Assembly: GCF_002161555.1 (NCBI RefSeq)
Contig: NZ_NFHZ01000008.1
Span: 1-64,000, forward strand
Length of the DNA stretch: 64,000 nucleotides
From: Barnesiella sp. An55
GTDB lineage: Bacteria; Bacteroidota; Bacteroidia; Bacteroidales; Barnesiellaceae
Direction: 5' to 3'
A model generated the notes under the pieces. That model ran no database searches. It was given only the letters and a program-made list of their open reading frames with translations, and was not told where the DNA came from. The position numbers and the translations under genes are program-made. Shown here piece by piece: positions 1 to 8,109 of this stretch. The stretch's first letter is position 1, and the number at the start of each line of letters is the position of its first letter.

Positions 1-96
1 TTCCAGAGGGCGGATATCCGTGAAATTTATAATCAGCCGACAACTCCCGTTTGTGTTCCGGAGGCGGGTTCTGTCGAGCAACCTACTTTATGGTAA
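1..96 (+). CDS. C-terminal end of an unidentified protein, cut by the window start
   Basis: Frame 1 is open from the first base to a TAA at 94-96 and gives 31 residues ending in EQPTLW. The piece is too short to assign to a family. It lies directly upstream of a restriction-like gene group, so an accessory or defence function is possible, but that rests on position only. Confidence 0.45.
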   Translation, partial: FQRADIREIYNQPTTPVCVPEAGSVEQPTLW

Positions 97-475
97 AATT
101 TCTCCGGACAGCAGTGTTTCCATATATAAACGGAATTTCTTCCATATCACTCTATTTTTGATTATATTGCTAATATAGCACAAAAATGTAATTACATAAG
201 TCGATGCTACAAAAAGTGTATATACATTTATTGTAGTATTTTGCTGATTGGTGTTGTCTATACATAAATATCTGGATAAAAGTTGTACAATCATAATGGG
301 TTTCGTTTTCTGGCAAGAAACAATATATTATTTGTTATAGGTGAAATACGAACTCTACGAATAATATAATAGCATTTAATATTTCAACGTCCAATAATGT
401 GCCCAAGGCAGATTCAGGTAAGAGTAAATTCTAAAATTTATTTTTGTAACCTATCATAAAATAAAGTAAAACCGC
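97..475. other. AT-rich intergenic stretch without a recognisable gene
   Basis: About 380 bases lie between the cut gene and the promoter of the HTH gene. They are AT-rich. A 68-codon reading frame on the minus strand (88-294) has no family features and is probably chance. I see no convincing hairpin, tRNA or repeat here. Confidence 0.5.
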
Positions 476-484
476 TATATTTGC
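476..484 (+). promoter_or_regulatory. Bacteroidetes -7 promoter box for the HTH gene
   Basis: TATATTTGC matches the Bacteroidetes sigma-ABfr -7 consensus TAnnTTTG and lies 22 bases before the ATG at 507. The expected -33 TTTG at about 20 bp upstream is not clear. Confidence 0.5.
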
Positions 485-506
485 ATATTATATGATATGT
501 TGAGCT

Positions 507-827
507 ATGACGAAGAGTACGATGGGTACCAAGTTGCCAAGGAAATTGGGGCAGAAGATGCAAATTGTGGGTGAGCAGATCAGGCTGGCCAGACTGCGTA
601 GAAATCTCAGTATTGCTCAGGTTGCCGAACGTGCCACCTGTTCGCCTCTTACGGTTTCACGCATCGAGAAAGGCATACCGACTGTGTCGATAGGCATTTA
701 TCTCAGGGTACTTTATGCGCTTCAGTTGGATGATGATATTCTTCTGCTTGCAAAAGAAGATACAATGGGAAAGGCTTTGCAGGATTTGAGCCTTAAGAAA
801 CGAGAAAGAGCATCCAAAAAGGAATAA
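507..827 (+). CDS. HipB-like XRE-family transcriptional regulator, no HipA partner next to it
   Basis: The 106-aa protein has one helix-turn-helix of the XRE/Cro type. The helix pair is seen in LSIAQVAERA and SPLTVSRIEKG at about residues 34-57, with a short basic tail (KKRERASKKE). Small regulators of this form usually sit in front of hipA toxin genes, where they act as antitoxin and autorepressor. Here the next gene, 23 bp on, is a DUF262 gene instead. It may regulate the DUF262 pair downstream, or be a leftover antitoxin whose toxin was replaced. The start at 507 follows a good -7 box. The family is secure; the HipB link is from overall resemblance only. Confidence 0.75.
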   Translation: MTKSTMGTKLPRKLGQKMQIVGEQIRLARLRRNLSIAQVAERATCSPLTVSRIEKGIPTVSIGIYLRVLYALQLDDDILLLAKEDTMGKALQDLSLKKRERASKKE

Positions 828-850
828 AAATTAAATGAATTGGTAATAAT

Positions 851-2728
851 ATGTTGTATATCTATCCGGAAACAGTAGAATCAGTCAGAAAATTTGTAAA
901 TAGGAAATGGCCAAATAAGAATAAAGAAGTGTATTGCCAAGAAAATGAAAGTGCTTGGCATCAGAATAGGTATATATTGATTACTGTCTCACCCCGGATT
1001 AACTTTAAAGTAGTGCATTATGAATATATTAATGGCTACTTGGAGTTGCATCTGGAGGACGAATATTATGGTAATACATTCAATCAGAGATTGTATAAAT
1101 ATCTTCGTGATAACATCGATACGGAATCGGGCGATTATTTATGGCATAATTGGTATGGGATGAGACAAGGACGATTACGCTATGAATATAAGATTGGAGA
1201 TCTTCTGGAATTAGCAGATTATCTTACAAAATTTATTAGTAAGATCGATCCACTGATTGAAGATTTCCTAAACACATATTATGACGGGAATAATGATACT
1301 CAAAAGGATAGTTGTACAGTATCATCTATTGATTTTAATGAAATAGAAAATGGTGCTTCTGTCAACATTAATATCACAGAAGGAACTGAAAGCAAAGTTG
1401 TCCTTCATACGATGTTATTAAAAGATGTATTTTCCTTAAAATTAAAGATACCGGATTATCAACGTATATATTGCTGGCCACAAAAAAATGTAGAACAGCT
1501 GCTGGATGATATTTTTATTCCAAGAAATCATAAATATCATTTAGGGACATTGATTCTTCAAAAGAAAGGTGATGATTATGATATCATTGATGGTCAGCAA
1601 AGAACTGTTACTTTGGCACTCATTTTACGTGCTATGTGTATTGATAATATTCTGTTATTGAAAGAAAAATTTGATTCTGTTGAAGCTCAAAAATATATAG
1701 GGTATAACAGATATATTATAGAAACGTACCTTGATAGACATTATCCTAACATTGAAACACGTAGTAAAGAAGCAAAAAAAATTCTTGATATAATTTCGTT
1801 TGACGTACTAGTACTTAATGACTCTTCACTTGAACTTGCTTATACGTTTTTTTCAACACAGAACGCCAGAGGAAAGGCTTTAACAGATTATGAGTTGTTA
1901 AAATCACATCATCTCAGATTCATTCCTGAAAGCCATGAAGCTCAACAGCGTCATTTGGCAAAGATGTGGGATAAGCTTCTTATGAAAAGTGAACGGGAAA
2001 ATGGAGATAGAAGCGTATCAATTATCTTAGGAATATATTTATATTGCCTCCGTAAGTGGACAAGAAAACAATATTGGTATATAAAAGAACCAAACAGGGT
2101 TAAGAATGAGTTTGAAGCAGCTCCAACTATACCAGAAATTCCACCTTTTGGCGAGAGATTCGATTTTATGGACCCAATCCAGGGAGGAACACATTTCTTT
2201 GCTTTTGTAAATGCATTCATTCAACATTATAATCATTTTATTGAGACAAAGCAATACCATATTCTTTGGGAAACCATTTCATGTTCTGGATTAATTGAAA
2301 TAAATATTAACGGTAACGATGACAATAAAAAGTTATCGGAAGGAAAACGACGGACTCATTGGTGGTACGGGGATGTCATAGCGGCATTTTTATTCGCCTA
2401 TTATATGAAATTTGGAAACCAATATCTATCTGAAGCTTTAACTTGTATAACAAGGATTGTATCTCAATTAAGGTATGAGAAAAGTAAAGCCAATAAGCAA
2501 TCCATAATGGACAAAGCAGGGGAGATGGAAATCATAGTAATGATAAATCAGGCTACATCACCAACATTCTTCCTTGCAAGTGCACGAGATATCATAAAAC
2601 GTCTCCCATATTTTGATAAAAATCTGAAAGGAATAAGAGCTGATTATTTCAATAAAGAAATGTCACTTTATGAACAGAACGAAAAAAATTATCTCATTGA
2701 CTCATTTAAAACACTTCATAACAAATGA
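851..2728 (+). CDS. DUF262 (GmrS/ParB-like NTPase) protein with an extra N-terminal domain
   Basis: The 625-aa protein has the DUF262 signature: IPDYQRIYCW at 200-209, then YHLGTLIL, IIDGQQRTVTL around 245-255, and FFSTQNARGKAL followed by DYELLKSHHL further on. In GmrSD-type systems this domain binds and hydrolyses nucleotide and controls the nuclease domain that cuts modified phage DNA. Residues 1-140 form a separate mixed alpha/beta module (HYEYINGYLELHLE) that I cannot name. No C-terminal HNH (DUF1524) motif is visible, so this subunit probably lacks nuclease activity. Its stop overlaps the next DUF262 gene by 4 bases (ATGA), so the two are translationally coupled and probably work together. 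DUF262 is clear; the biological target is unknown. Confidence 0.85.
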   Translation: MLYIYPETVESVRKFVNRKWPNKNKEVYCQENESAWHQNRYILITVSPRINFKVVHYEYINGYLELHLEDEYYGNTFNQRLYKYLRDNIDTESGDYLWHNWYGMRQGRLRYEYKIGDLLELADYLTKFISKIDPLIEDFLNTYYDGNNDTQKDSCTVSSIDFNEIENGASVNINITEGTESKVVLHTMLLKDVFSLKLKIPDYQRIYCWPQKNVEQLLDDIFIPRNHKYHLGTLILQKKGDDYDIIDGQQRTVTLALILRAMCIDNILLLKEKFDSVEAQKYIGYNRYIIETYLDRHYPNIETRSKEAKKILDIISFDVLVLNDSSLELAYTFFSTQNARGKALTDYELLKSHHLRFIPESHEAQQRHLAKMWDKLLMKSERENGDRSVSIILGIYLYCLRKWTRKQYWYIKEPNRVKNEFEAAPTIPEIPPFGERFDFMDPIQGGTHFFAFVNAFIQHYNHFIETKQYHILWETISCSGLIEININGNDDNKKLSEGKRRTHWWYGDVIAAFLFAYYMKFGNQYLSEALTCITRIVSQLRYEKSKANKQSIMDKAGEMEIIVMINQATSPTFFLASARDIIKRLPYFDKNLKGIRADYFNKEMSLYEQNEKNYLIDSFKTLHNK

Positions 2729-4656
2729 CGAATATAAAACAAGCTTATACTCCAAGAAAAATTGTAGATTCAGGATTATTCTTCAGTATTCCTTTATATC
2801 AGAGATTATTTGAGTGGGGAGAGGAGCAGATAATCCAGCTACTTGATGACCTTTATTCTTCGTACAAAAGAGACAAAGAATCTGCATATTACATTGGAAT
2901 GCTTACAGTCAAAAGGACTGAAAGCAGTATAGAACTTGTCGATGGTCAGCAACGCTTTACCGCAATGATTCTTCTAGGGATCCATTTCAAGTGGAATAAT
3001 TTTCTATATGTCTCTACTGAACATGATAATATCTTGCGTCTACAATTTACAGCGCGAGAAGAAGACAAAAAATATCTTGAAGCAAAAATCAAGGGAATAG
3101 AGTGTTCGTTCTTAAATGAAAAAATGGAAAATGGATTGAATTATATTTCAAAACACCTGAAGAAAATACTACAGAATAATTCAGGTAAAGATTTTGAGAA
3201 TTATATTTTCGAAAAACTAACATTTTTCCTTTCTGAACTTCCAGGAAACTATTCCCCTATGGAATTGAATACTTATTTTGAAAGGATGAACACCTCGGGT
3301 AAATCATTGGAGAATTATGAAATACTCAAAGTCGATATCATCCGGCGTTTGCGCACTGATAAGGAAAAATATACTCTTCTTTGGAATGCTTGTAGCATAA
3401 TGGAGAAGATGATTCTCAGAAAACATAATAATGAACAGCTCGACAGCTTGAGGAATCGTTATAAAAATGCTATGATTGAGATAATCCAAAACGGGAATAT
3501 AGATAATGCATTTGAAAAATATCAAACTAAATTTGATATTGAAGAGGAGGATTCTGATGACAATCAAGACTTGGAAGCTACCTCTATAGCTATAGGTGAC
3601 ATAGCTATCAATACTGAGAATCCATATAAGATTATAAAACGACGTACTGATGAACATTCACTCCTGACATTTCCGGAATTTCTTTTGCAAGTATTATATA
3701 TATGCCTTAATATGAATATTTCTGAACAAGAAAAGGATGGAAAGGCAGTAGAAGGTATGCTTGTTACAGATTTCTTTGATGTGAGAAAACTATGTGACAC
3801 TTTCAAGTGGGCCTTTGAAAAACGTGGTCTTGATGCAGAAACTTTTATGCGGAAACTAGGATTGTATCGCCTGATTACGGATTATTTCATTATTAGAATG
3901 AACGATGAAGATGAGGAGCCTTACCCATTTAAATTATATAAAGGAGATGACAAAGAGAAGATGAAGGTTAGGATGTATCTTGCTATGCTATATTCCGCTT
4001 CATCAGCCATGACATATTATATGTGGATGCCCCAATTGCTTACCTATTTGGAATTTTTTGTTTCAATTAATAATAGTCTTGATATTAACGCTACAGAATA
4101 TCTTGTCAAACTTAAGGCAATAGATAATAAATGGCATCCAGAACAAAACGTTGTCGATAATAATCTGACATACACAACCATTGATAGATATTGGTTTTGG
4201 AGAATAGATTACTATTTATGGGAACAAAGAGAGTTATTCTTTAAAAATGAGTTACTCAATGTCGTTGAAAAATATGTATTCAGAAGGAATCGTTCCATTG
4301 AGCACATTGCCCCACAGCATCCTAAAGATGAGTATGGTGACAAAACCAGATTCTACTGGGACGATGAATCTCGACCGGAAGTTGCTTGGAAACGAGATTG
4401 TCTGGGTAATATGGTCATGATATCTTCTGGTCAGAACAGTACATTGACTAATTCATGTTTTGAAGTTAAACATGCAGTTATGCAGAGATATGCATCTGGA
4501 AACGGAACCGTTGAAAGTCTGAAAATGTTATATGTTTATTCAAAATATAGCAGTTGGTCTTTAGATAATATTGATGAACATTATCGTTTTTCAATGAAGG
4601 TATTAAAATATTCGTATGAGAAAGGAAATACTATATGGAATGATCTCTATATCTAA
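2725..4656 (+). CDS. DUF262-DUF1524 (GmrSD-like) restriction protein
   Basis: The 643-aa protein carries an N-terminal DUF262 domain (IPLYQRLFEW at 22-31, YYIGMLTV, VDGQQRFTAM near 72-81, YFERMNTSGKSL then NYEILK). Its C-terminal DUF1524 HNH-type nuclease shows SIEHIAPQHP near 523 and LGNMVMISSGQNSTL near 560, followed by an FEVK element. This is the architecture of GmrSD type IV restriction enzymes, which cut sugar-modified cytosine DNA, and of SspE-like effectors. It starts inside the stop of the preceding DUF262 gene. The pairing of an HNH-less and an HNH-containing DUF262 protein suggests a two-subunit enzyme. Domain calls are confident; substrate and modified-base specificity cannot be read from sequence. 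Confidence 0.88.
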   Translation: MTNIKQAYTPRKIVDSGLFFSIPLYQRLFEWGEEQIIQLLDDLYSSYKRDKESAYYIGMLTVKRTESSIELVDGQQRFTAMILLGIHFKWNNFLYVSTEHDNILRLQFTAREEDKKYLEAKIKGIECSFLNEKMENGLNYISKHLKKILQNNSGKDFENYIFEKLTFFLSELPGNYSPMELNTYFERMNTSGKSLENYEILKVDIIRRLRTDKEKYTLLWNACSIMEKMILRKHNNEQLDSLRNRYKNAMIEIIQNGNIDNAFEKYQTKFDIEEEDSDDNQDLEATSIAIGDIAINTENPYKIIKRRTDEHSLLTFPEFLLQVLYICLNMNISEQEKDGKAVEGMLVTDFFDVRKLCDTFKWAFEKRGLDAETFMRKLGLYRLITDYFIIRMNDEDEEPYPFKLYKGDDKEKMKVRMYLAMLYSASSAMTYYMWMPQLLTYLEFFVSINNSLDINATEYLVKLKAIDNKWHPEQNVVDNNLTYTTIDRYWFWRIDYYLWEQRELFFKNELLNVVEKYVFRRNRSIEHIAPQHPKDEYGDKTRFYWDDESRPEVAWKRDCLGNMVMISSGQNSTLTNSCFEVKHAVMQRYASGNGTVESLKMLYVYSKYSSWSLDNIDEHYRFSMKVLKYSYEKGNTIWNDLYI

Positions 4657-4709
4657 CTTTGGAAGTATAATAAAATGATTTATAGTAGTATTAGTAAAAC
4701 ATTTATTCT

Positions 4710-4742
4710 ATTGTAAAGCCCAAGAGTTTACTCTACCTTTGC
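4710..4742 (+). promoter_or_regulatory. Bacteroidetes promoter for the 92-aa gene
   Basis: A -33-like ATTG at 4710-4713 is separated by 20 bp from TACCTTTGC at 4734-4742, which matches the -7 consensus. The ATG of the next gene is 28 bp downstream. The 92-aa gene is therefore probably transcribed on its own. Confidence 0.65.
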
Positions 4743-4769
4743 ATTATAACCTAATAAATTATATCGGAT

Positions 4770-5048
4770 ATGCTCGAAATTAGATCAACAAAAAAAGGCT
4801 ATGTTGCCAATCAAGAAATTAGTCCAAGACTATTTGAACAAGTAGGTAATACAATTGTGAGAGTTATTTGCGAAGTTCCTTGTTATGTCGAAGCTAATAC
4901 TTTAGAGAATTCTATATGTACTTATATGAATTCTTTTATGCCAGACGGTATTGAAGTAAAAACAAATCACGTAACAATTCATCAAAGTTCTGGTGAGGAT
5001 ACAAGAGGAAAATACATTGAAAATCTAGATTTTCAAGTATATATCTAA
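4770..5048 (+). CDS. Hypothetical 92-aa protein
   Basis: This small AT-rich gene has a good promoter in front and no recognised domain. The protein has no signal peptide or membrane helix. It has beta-rich segments (TIVRVICEVPCYVEA) and ends LDFQVYI. It sits between the DUF262 pair and an IS remnant. It could be an accessory or orphan defence gene, but nothing in the sequence shows a function. Confidence 0.55.
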   Translation: MLEIRSTKKGYVANQEISPRLFEQVGNTIVRVICEVPCYVEANTLENSICTYMNSFMPDGIEVKTNHVTIHQSSGEDTRGKYIENLDFQVYI

Positions 5049-5055
5049 TCTGAAT

Positions 5056-5301
5056 GGGCACTGTCCAAAATTTTGTGTAAATGGAAACAGGATTCGTCTG
5101 TAAGCTTCTCCTTATATCGGGATCCTGTTTTTCAAAAATATACATAAATTGATTCATAATCAATCCTCAGTTATGAATAGGCTGTGTTCATTTCTTCTCA
5201 ATTTCCATAAGTGAAAGATACACGGTCTTTTTGATGGCATCATCCGAAAGGAATGAAAGTTTTGATTTTATATGCCTCTGAATGATAAAACGGTAGGTTC
5301 T
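5056..5301 (-). mobile_element. Decayed right end of an IS256-like insertion sequence
   Basis: The stretch GGGCACTGTCCAAAATTTTG beginning at 5056 resembles the terminal inverted repeat of Bacteroidetes IS256-family elements. On the minus strand, 5301-5188 reads as a short open stretch (IIQRHIKSKLSFLSDDAIKK, then TVYLSLMEIEKK and a stop). This looks like the C-terminal end of an IS256-type transposase. The upstream part of the transposase and the other terminal repeat are not visible, so the element is truncated and dead. It separates the DUF262 genes from the large minus-strand operon and may mark a past rearrangement. Confidence 0.5.
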
Positions 5302-5339
5302 TCAGGATTTTTCTTTGTTTCTTTGTATATATCCTAATT

Positions 5340-8054
5340 TCATAAAATTGCTAATAATGATTTTTTTATCGTTTCCTGATTCACTGTATCTGTCGTAGAA
5401 ATGCGAAGCAGGCGAAGTCCTATGTTGGTGAAGATCTGATCTTTCAACGCATCACGTGATTGTTGGGCGCCATTCTCTTTATGGAAATGCCATCCGTCCA
5501 CTTCTATGGCACAGATCGGCCGTTTGGTCAGGGAGTTATAGAGCAGGAAATCCACATGTGAGAATGGACTTTCGGCGAACGCTTTTTCTTTATCTTCCAG
5601 TTGATTCCAGTCGGCAATAAGTCTGGACAGTGGATAATGACAAAGTACTCCCGTATGGGGCAAACCTAATTCAGCAATAGCTTTTAACAGGATATTGTAT
5701 ATTAGATTCTCTGATAAATGTTCAGAGACGGCAGGATGAGCAGCTTCGTAAGCCAATCTTTCTGCCGTATATTGCTGATAGAGCAAATCAAAAACAGAAT
5801 GCAACTTACTGGATTTCACTTCAAAATTGTTGTACTGAATATAGCTGATTAGCTGGCTGAGATTGGAATCCTCTGGCATTTCATTTCCGTTTGTAACCAA
5901 ACATAATTTGGTCTTAGCACGTGAAATGGCCACATTAAGCAAATTGGCGTCATCCGAAAATTCGGTAGGATAGTTGTCTACCATACTCATAATGATGGTG
6001 TCACATTCCCGCCCTTGGTACTTATGTACTGTACTGGCTATGTCTTTTCCGACGGTTTTGTTGATTGCTTCAGCTTGTGCCCGATACGGAGTAATAATAC
6101 CTATACTTCCCGACTCTGTACATTCCGGTAACACCTCTTGCGTAATGACATCTATTTCCCGTTTGTTGAAATGTCCTCTGGCATGGTTGCCGGGTACAGT
6201 TCGAATCACCTGCAATACATCTTTTTCACCTTCGTCTGTAGTCATAGCAATCAGTTCTCCATTGTAAAAGCGTTGATTACAGAACTCTATAATTTTCGGA
6301 TGGCAACGATAATGTTCTCTAAGCAGTGTTACTGGCGCATCCCGAAAAATTTCTACGCAAGATTGTAGGAAACTGTGCGTGACAGCATTGTATCGGTCGT
6401 CCACTTGATATGTGGTCTGAATAGCCTTCAACGCCAATTCTTCTTCTCGGCTTACCACATTGGGTAACTGTTTATCGTCACCCACAATCACGGCGTTCAT
6501 GGCACATGATAGAGCCAGAGCCCCCGTCTTAATATCCACTTGTGAAGCTTCGTCCATAATCACATAGTCAAATACCAGGTCTTTACTTATACAGCTTTTG
6601 GCCGAATAAGTGGTACTGAGCACAACTGGATATTCTTTCATGAACTCTTCTGTTCTGGGCTTAATATCCTTGATCGTAAATTTTTTCCTTTGTCCGGTAT
6701 TATACCGTTTAGCTATCTTATCCTTCAATAGTTGCAGAGAAGAGGAGCGAAGTTCTTTCATACTCTTCTGGATATCTATGCTTTGGAGTGCCGAAGCAAT
6801 CGATTCCAGCTCTTGCTCTAATTCTGTTTTTCGAGAAAAGTAATAGGCCGACTCCAAACTGTGTATAACATCTATTGCTTTTCTATTTAAAAATGTCAAT
6901 ATTTTAGTTCCTAATGAAAAAGCCCATTGCAATCTAAACCATAAACCTGGCTTATGTCCGTTCTCAACCATCATCTGATAGCGGTTGAGCAATTTCATAA
7001 GTTTAGTCGATGGTTTGCCATTCAACCATTCATCTTCTGTATGGTTGTCTTCCCGCATTTCGTTGTATTTCGATTCTTTTAATAGGGCATCGTATTCTGC
7101 CTTTAGTTTGGCCTGCCGGAGTTGTCTATCAAATCCTTGTGAAACGGCTTGAAGTGAGTCTTTCGCCAGATTCTTTGTAGTTGTTTGTTCTTCTAGCTTC
7201 CAATCTGTCATAGTAGGATACTCTGGCTGGTTGGCGATGAATGTTTCTTTGTTTTGTACACTGCCCAGTTGGGCCACAAGGAAGCCAAGTCCTTCTCCCT
7301 TTAGCTTCTCAGCTACATTCTCTACAGCCGAGTTATTATTTGATACGATTAATACCGTTTTACCTTTCATCAGCAGATTGGCAATGATATTCAGTATCGT
7401 CTGTGTCTTACCGGTTCCCGGAGGTCCCTGAATAATGCTTACCTGATGTGTCAATGCTGCTTCTACAGCCGCTTTTTGGCTGGCATTGCATCCAAACGGA
7501 TAATAGACTTGTTTGGGCGTGGGGTAAGTTGCCAATTTTGTTTTGTCACCTAGGAATTGAGCCAAGGGAACATTGTCACGCTTCACATCTACCAATTCAT
7601 ATTGTTTGGATAGAATACTTTCATCATCTTCTTCCGCAATCAGTCCTGTTTCATCAGCCAGTTTGCGAAGATAATCCCAAATAGAACCTCCATTTTTGTC
7701 AATCGGGGTACGGGTAATATAGACCTCGTTTCCTTCCAGATTCTCATAGTAGCCATTGTCATAGGTCACTCGATAAAAAATGTAGCGACCATCTGTAAAA
7801 CGTAGTAATTCTGCAACATTGTTAATGTGTTTATTATTGATGTATAGCCCTTTTTCTCCAAGATTGATAGTATCAGGATGTGTCAGATAAAGTAAACGGG
7901 ATGGATTGTAATTGAATACACGTGGTGATGACGAAAAACGAACAGCCCAAAGTCCATTCTTGTTTTGGTAAATAGAAGAAACACGTTCGGTGACAAACAT
8001 TTGCTTGTCACCGCGTTTCTCTAAATCTATAATCATGCATTGGCGAGAATCCAT
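5340..8054 (-). CDS. SF1 (UPF1-like) helicase with C-terminal PD-(D/E)XK-like nuclease domain
   Basis: This 904-aa protein is the last gene of the minus-strand operon. Helicase motifs run in order: Walker A QGPPGTGKTQTI near 209-220, Walker B IMDEASQVD near 505, motif III VGDDKQLPNV, motif IV LREHYRCHPK, motif V STVHKYQGRECD and motif VI NVAISRAKTK. This is the UPF1/Dna2-type superfamily 1B set. The last 130 residues contain AIEVDGWHFHKE followed by QSRDALKDQIF and GLRLLRIST. That is the pattern of a DUF559/DUF2726-like restriction-endonuclease fold, with E and D as likely catalytic acids. It probably unwinds and cuts foreign nucleic acid. It is not a standard DISARM component and is separated from the PIN gene by 55 bp. 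Confidence 0.85.
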   Translation of the reverse strand: MDSRQCMIIDLEKRGDKQMFVTERVSSIYQNKNGLWAVRFSSSPRVFNYNPSRLLYLTHPDTINLGEKGLYINNKHINNVAELLRFTDGRYIFYRVTYDNGYYENLEGNEVYITRTPIDKNGGSIWDYLRKLADETGLIAEEDDESILSKQYELVDVKRDNVPLAQFLGDKTKLATYPTPKQVYYPFGCNASQKAAVEAALTHQVSIIQGPPGTGKTQTILNIIANLLMKGKTVLIVSNNNSAVENVAEKLKGEGLGFLVAQLGSVQNKETFIANQPEYPTMTDWKLEEQTTTKNLAKDSLQAVSQGFDRQLRQAKLKAEYDALLKESKYNEMREDNHTEDEWLNGKPSTKLMKLLNRYQMMVENGHKPGLWFRLQWAFSLGTKILTFLNRKAIDVIHSLESAYYFSRKTELEQELESIASALQSIDIQKSMKELRSSSLQLLKDKIAKRYNTGQRKKFTIKDIKPRTEEFMKEYPVVLSTTYSAKSCISKDLVFDYVIMDEASQVDIKTGALALSCAMNAVIVGDDKQLPNVVSREEELALKAIQTTYQVDDRYNAVTHSFLQSCVEIFRDAPVTLLREHYRCHPKIIEFCNQRFYNGELIAMTTDEGEKDVLQVIRTVPGNHARGHFNKREIDVITQEVLPECTESGSIGIITPYRAQAEAINKTVGKDIASTVHKYQGRECDTIIMSMVDNYPTEFSDDANLLNVAISRAKTKLCLVTNGNEMPEDSNLSQLISYIQYNNFEVKSSKLHSVFDLLYQQYTAERLAYEAAHPAVSEHLSENLIYNILLKAIAELGLPHTGVLCHYPLSRLIADWNQLEDKEKAFAESPFSHVDFLLYNSLTKRPICAIEVDGWHFHKENGAQQSRDALKDQIFTNIGLRLLRISTTDTVNQETIKKSLLAIL

Positions 8055-8109
8055 ACTATACTCCTCTTTGTTTATGGATTAAATTATGACTTATGTAGTC
8101 CATTTTTAT

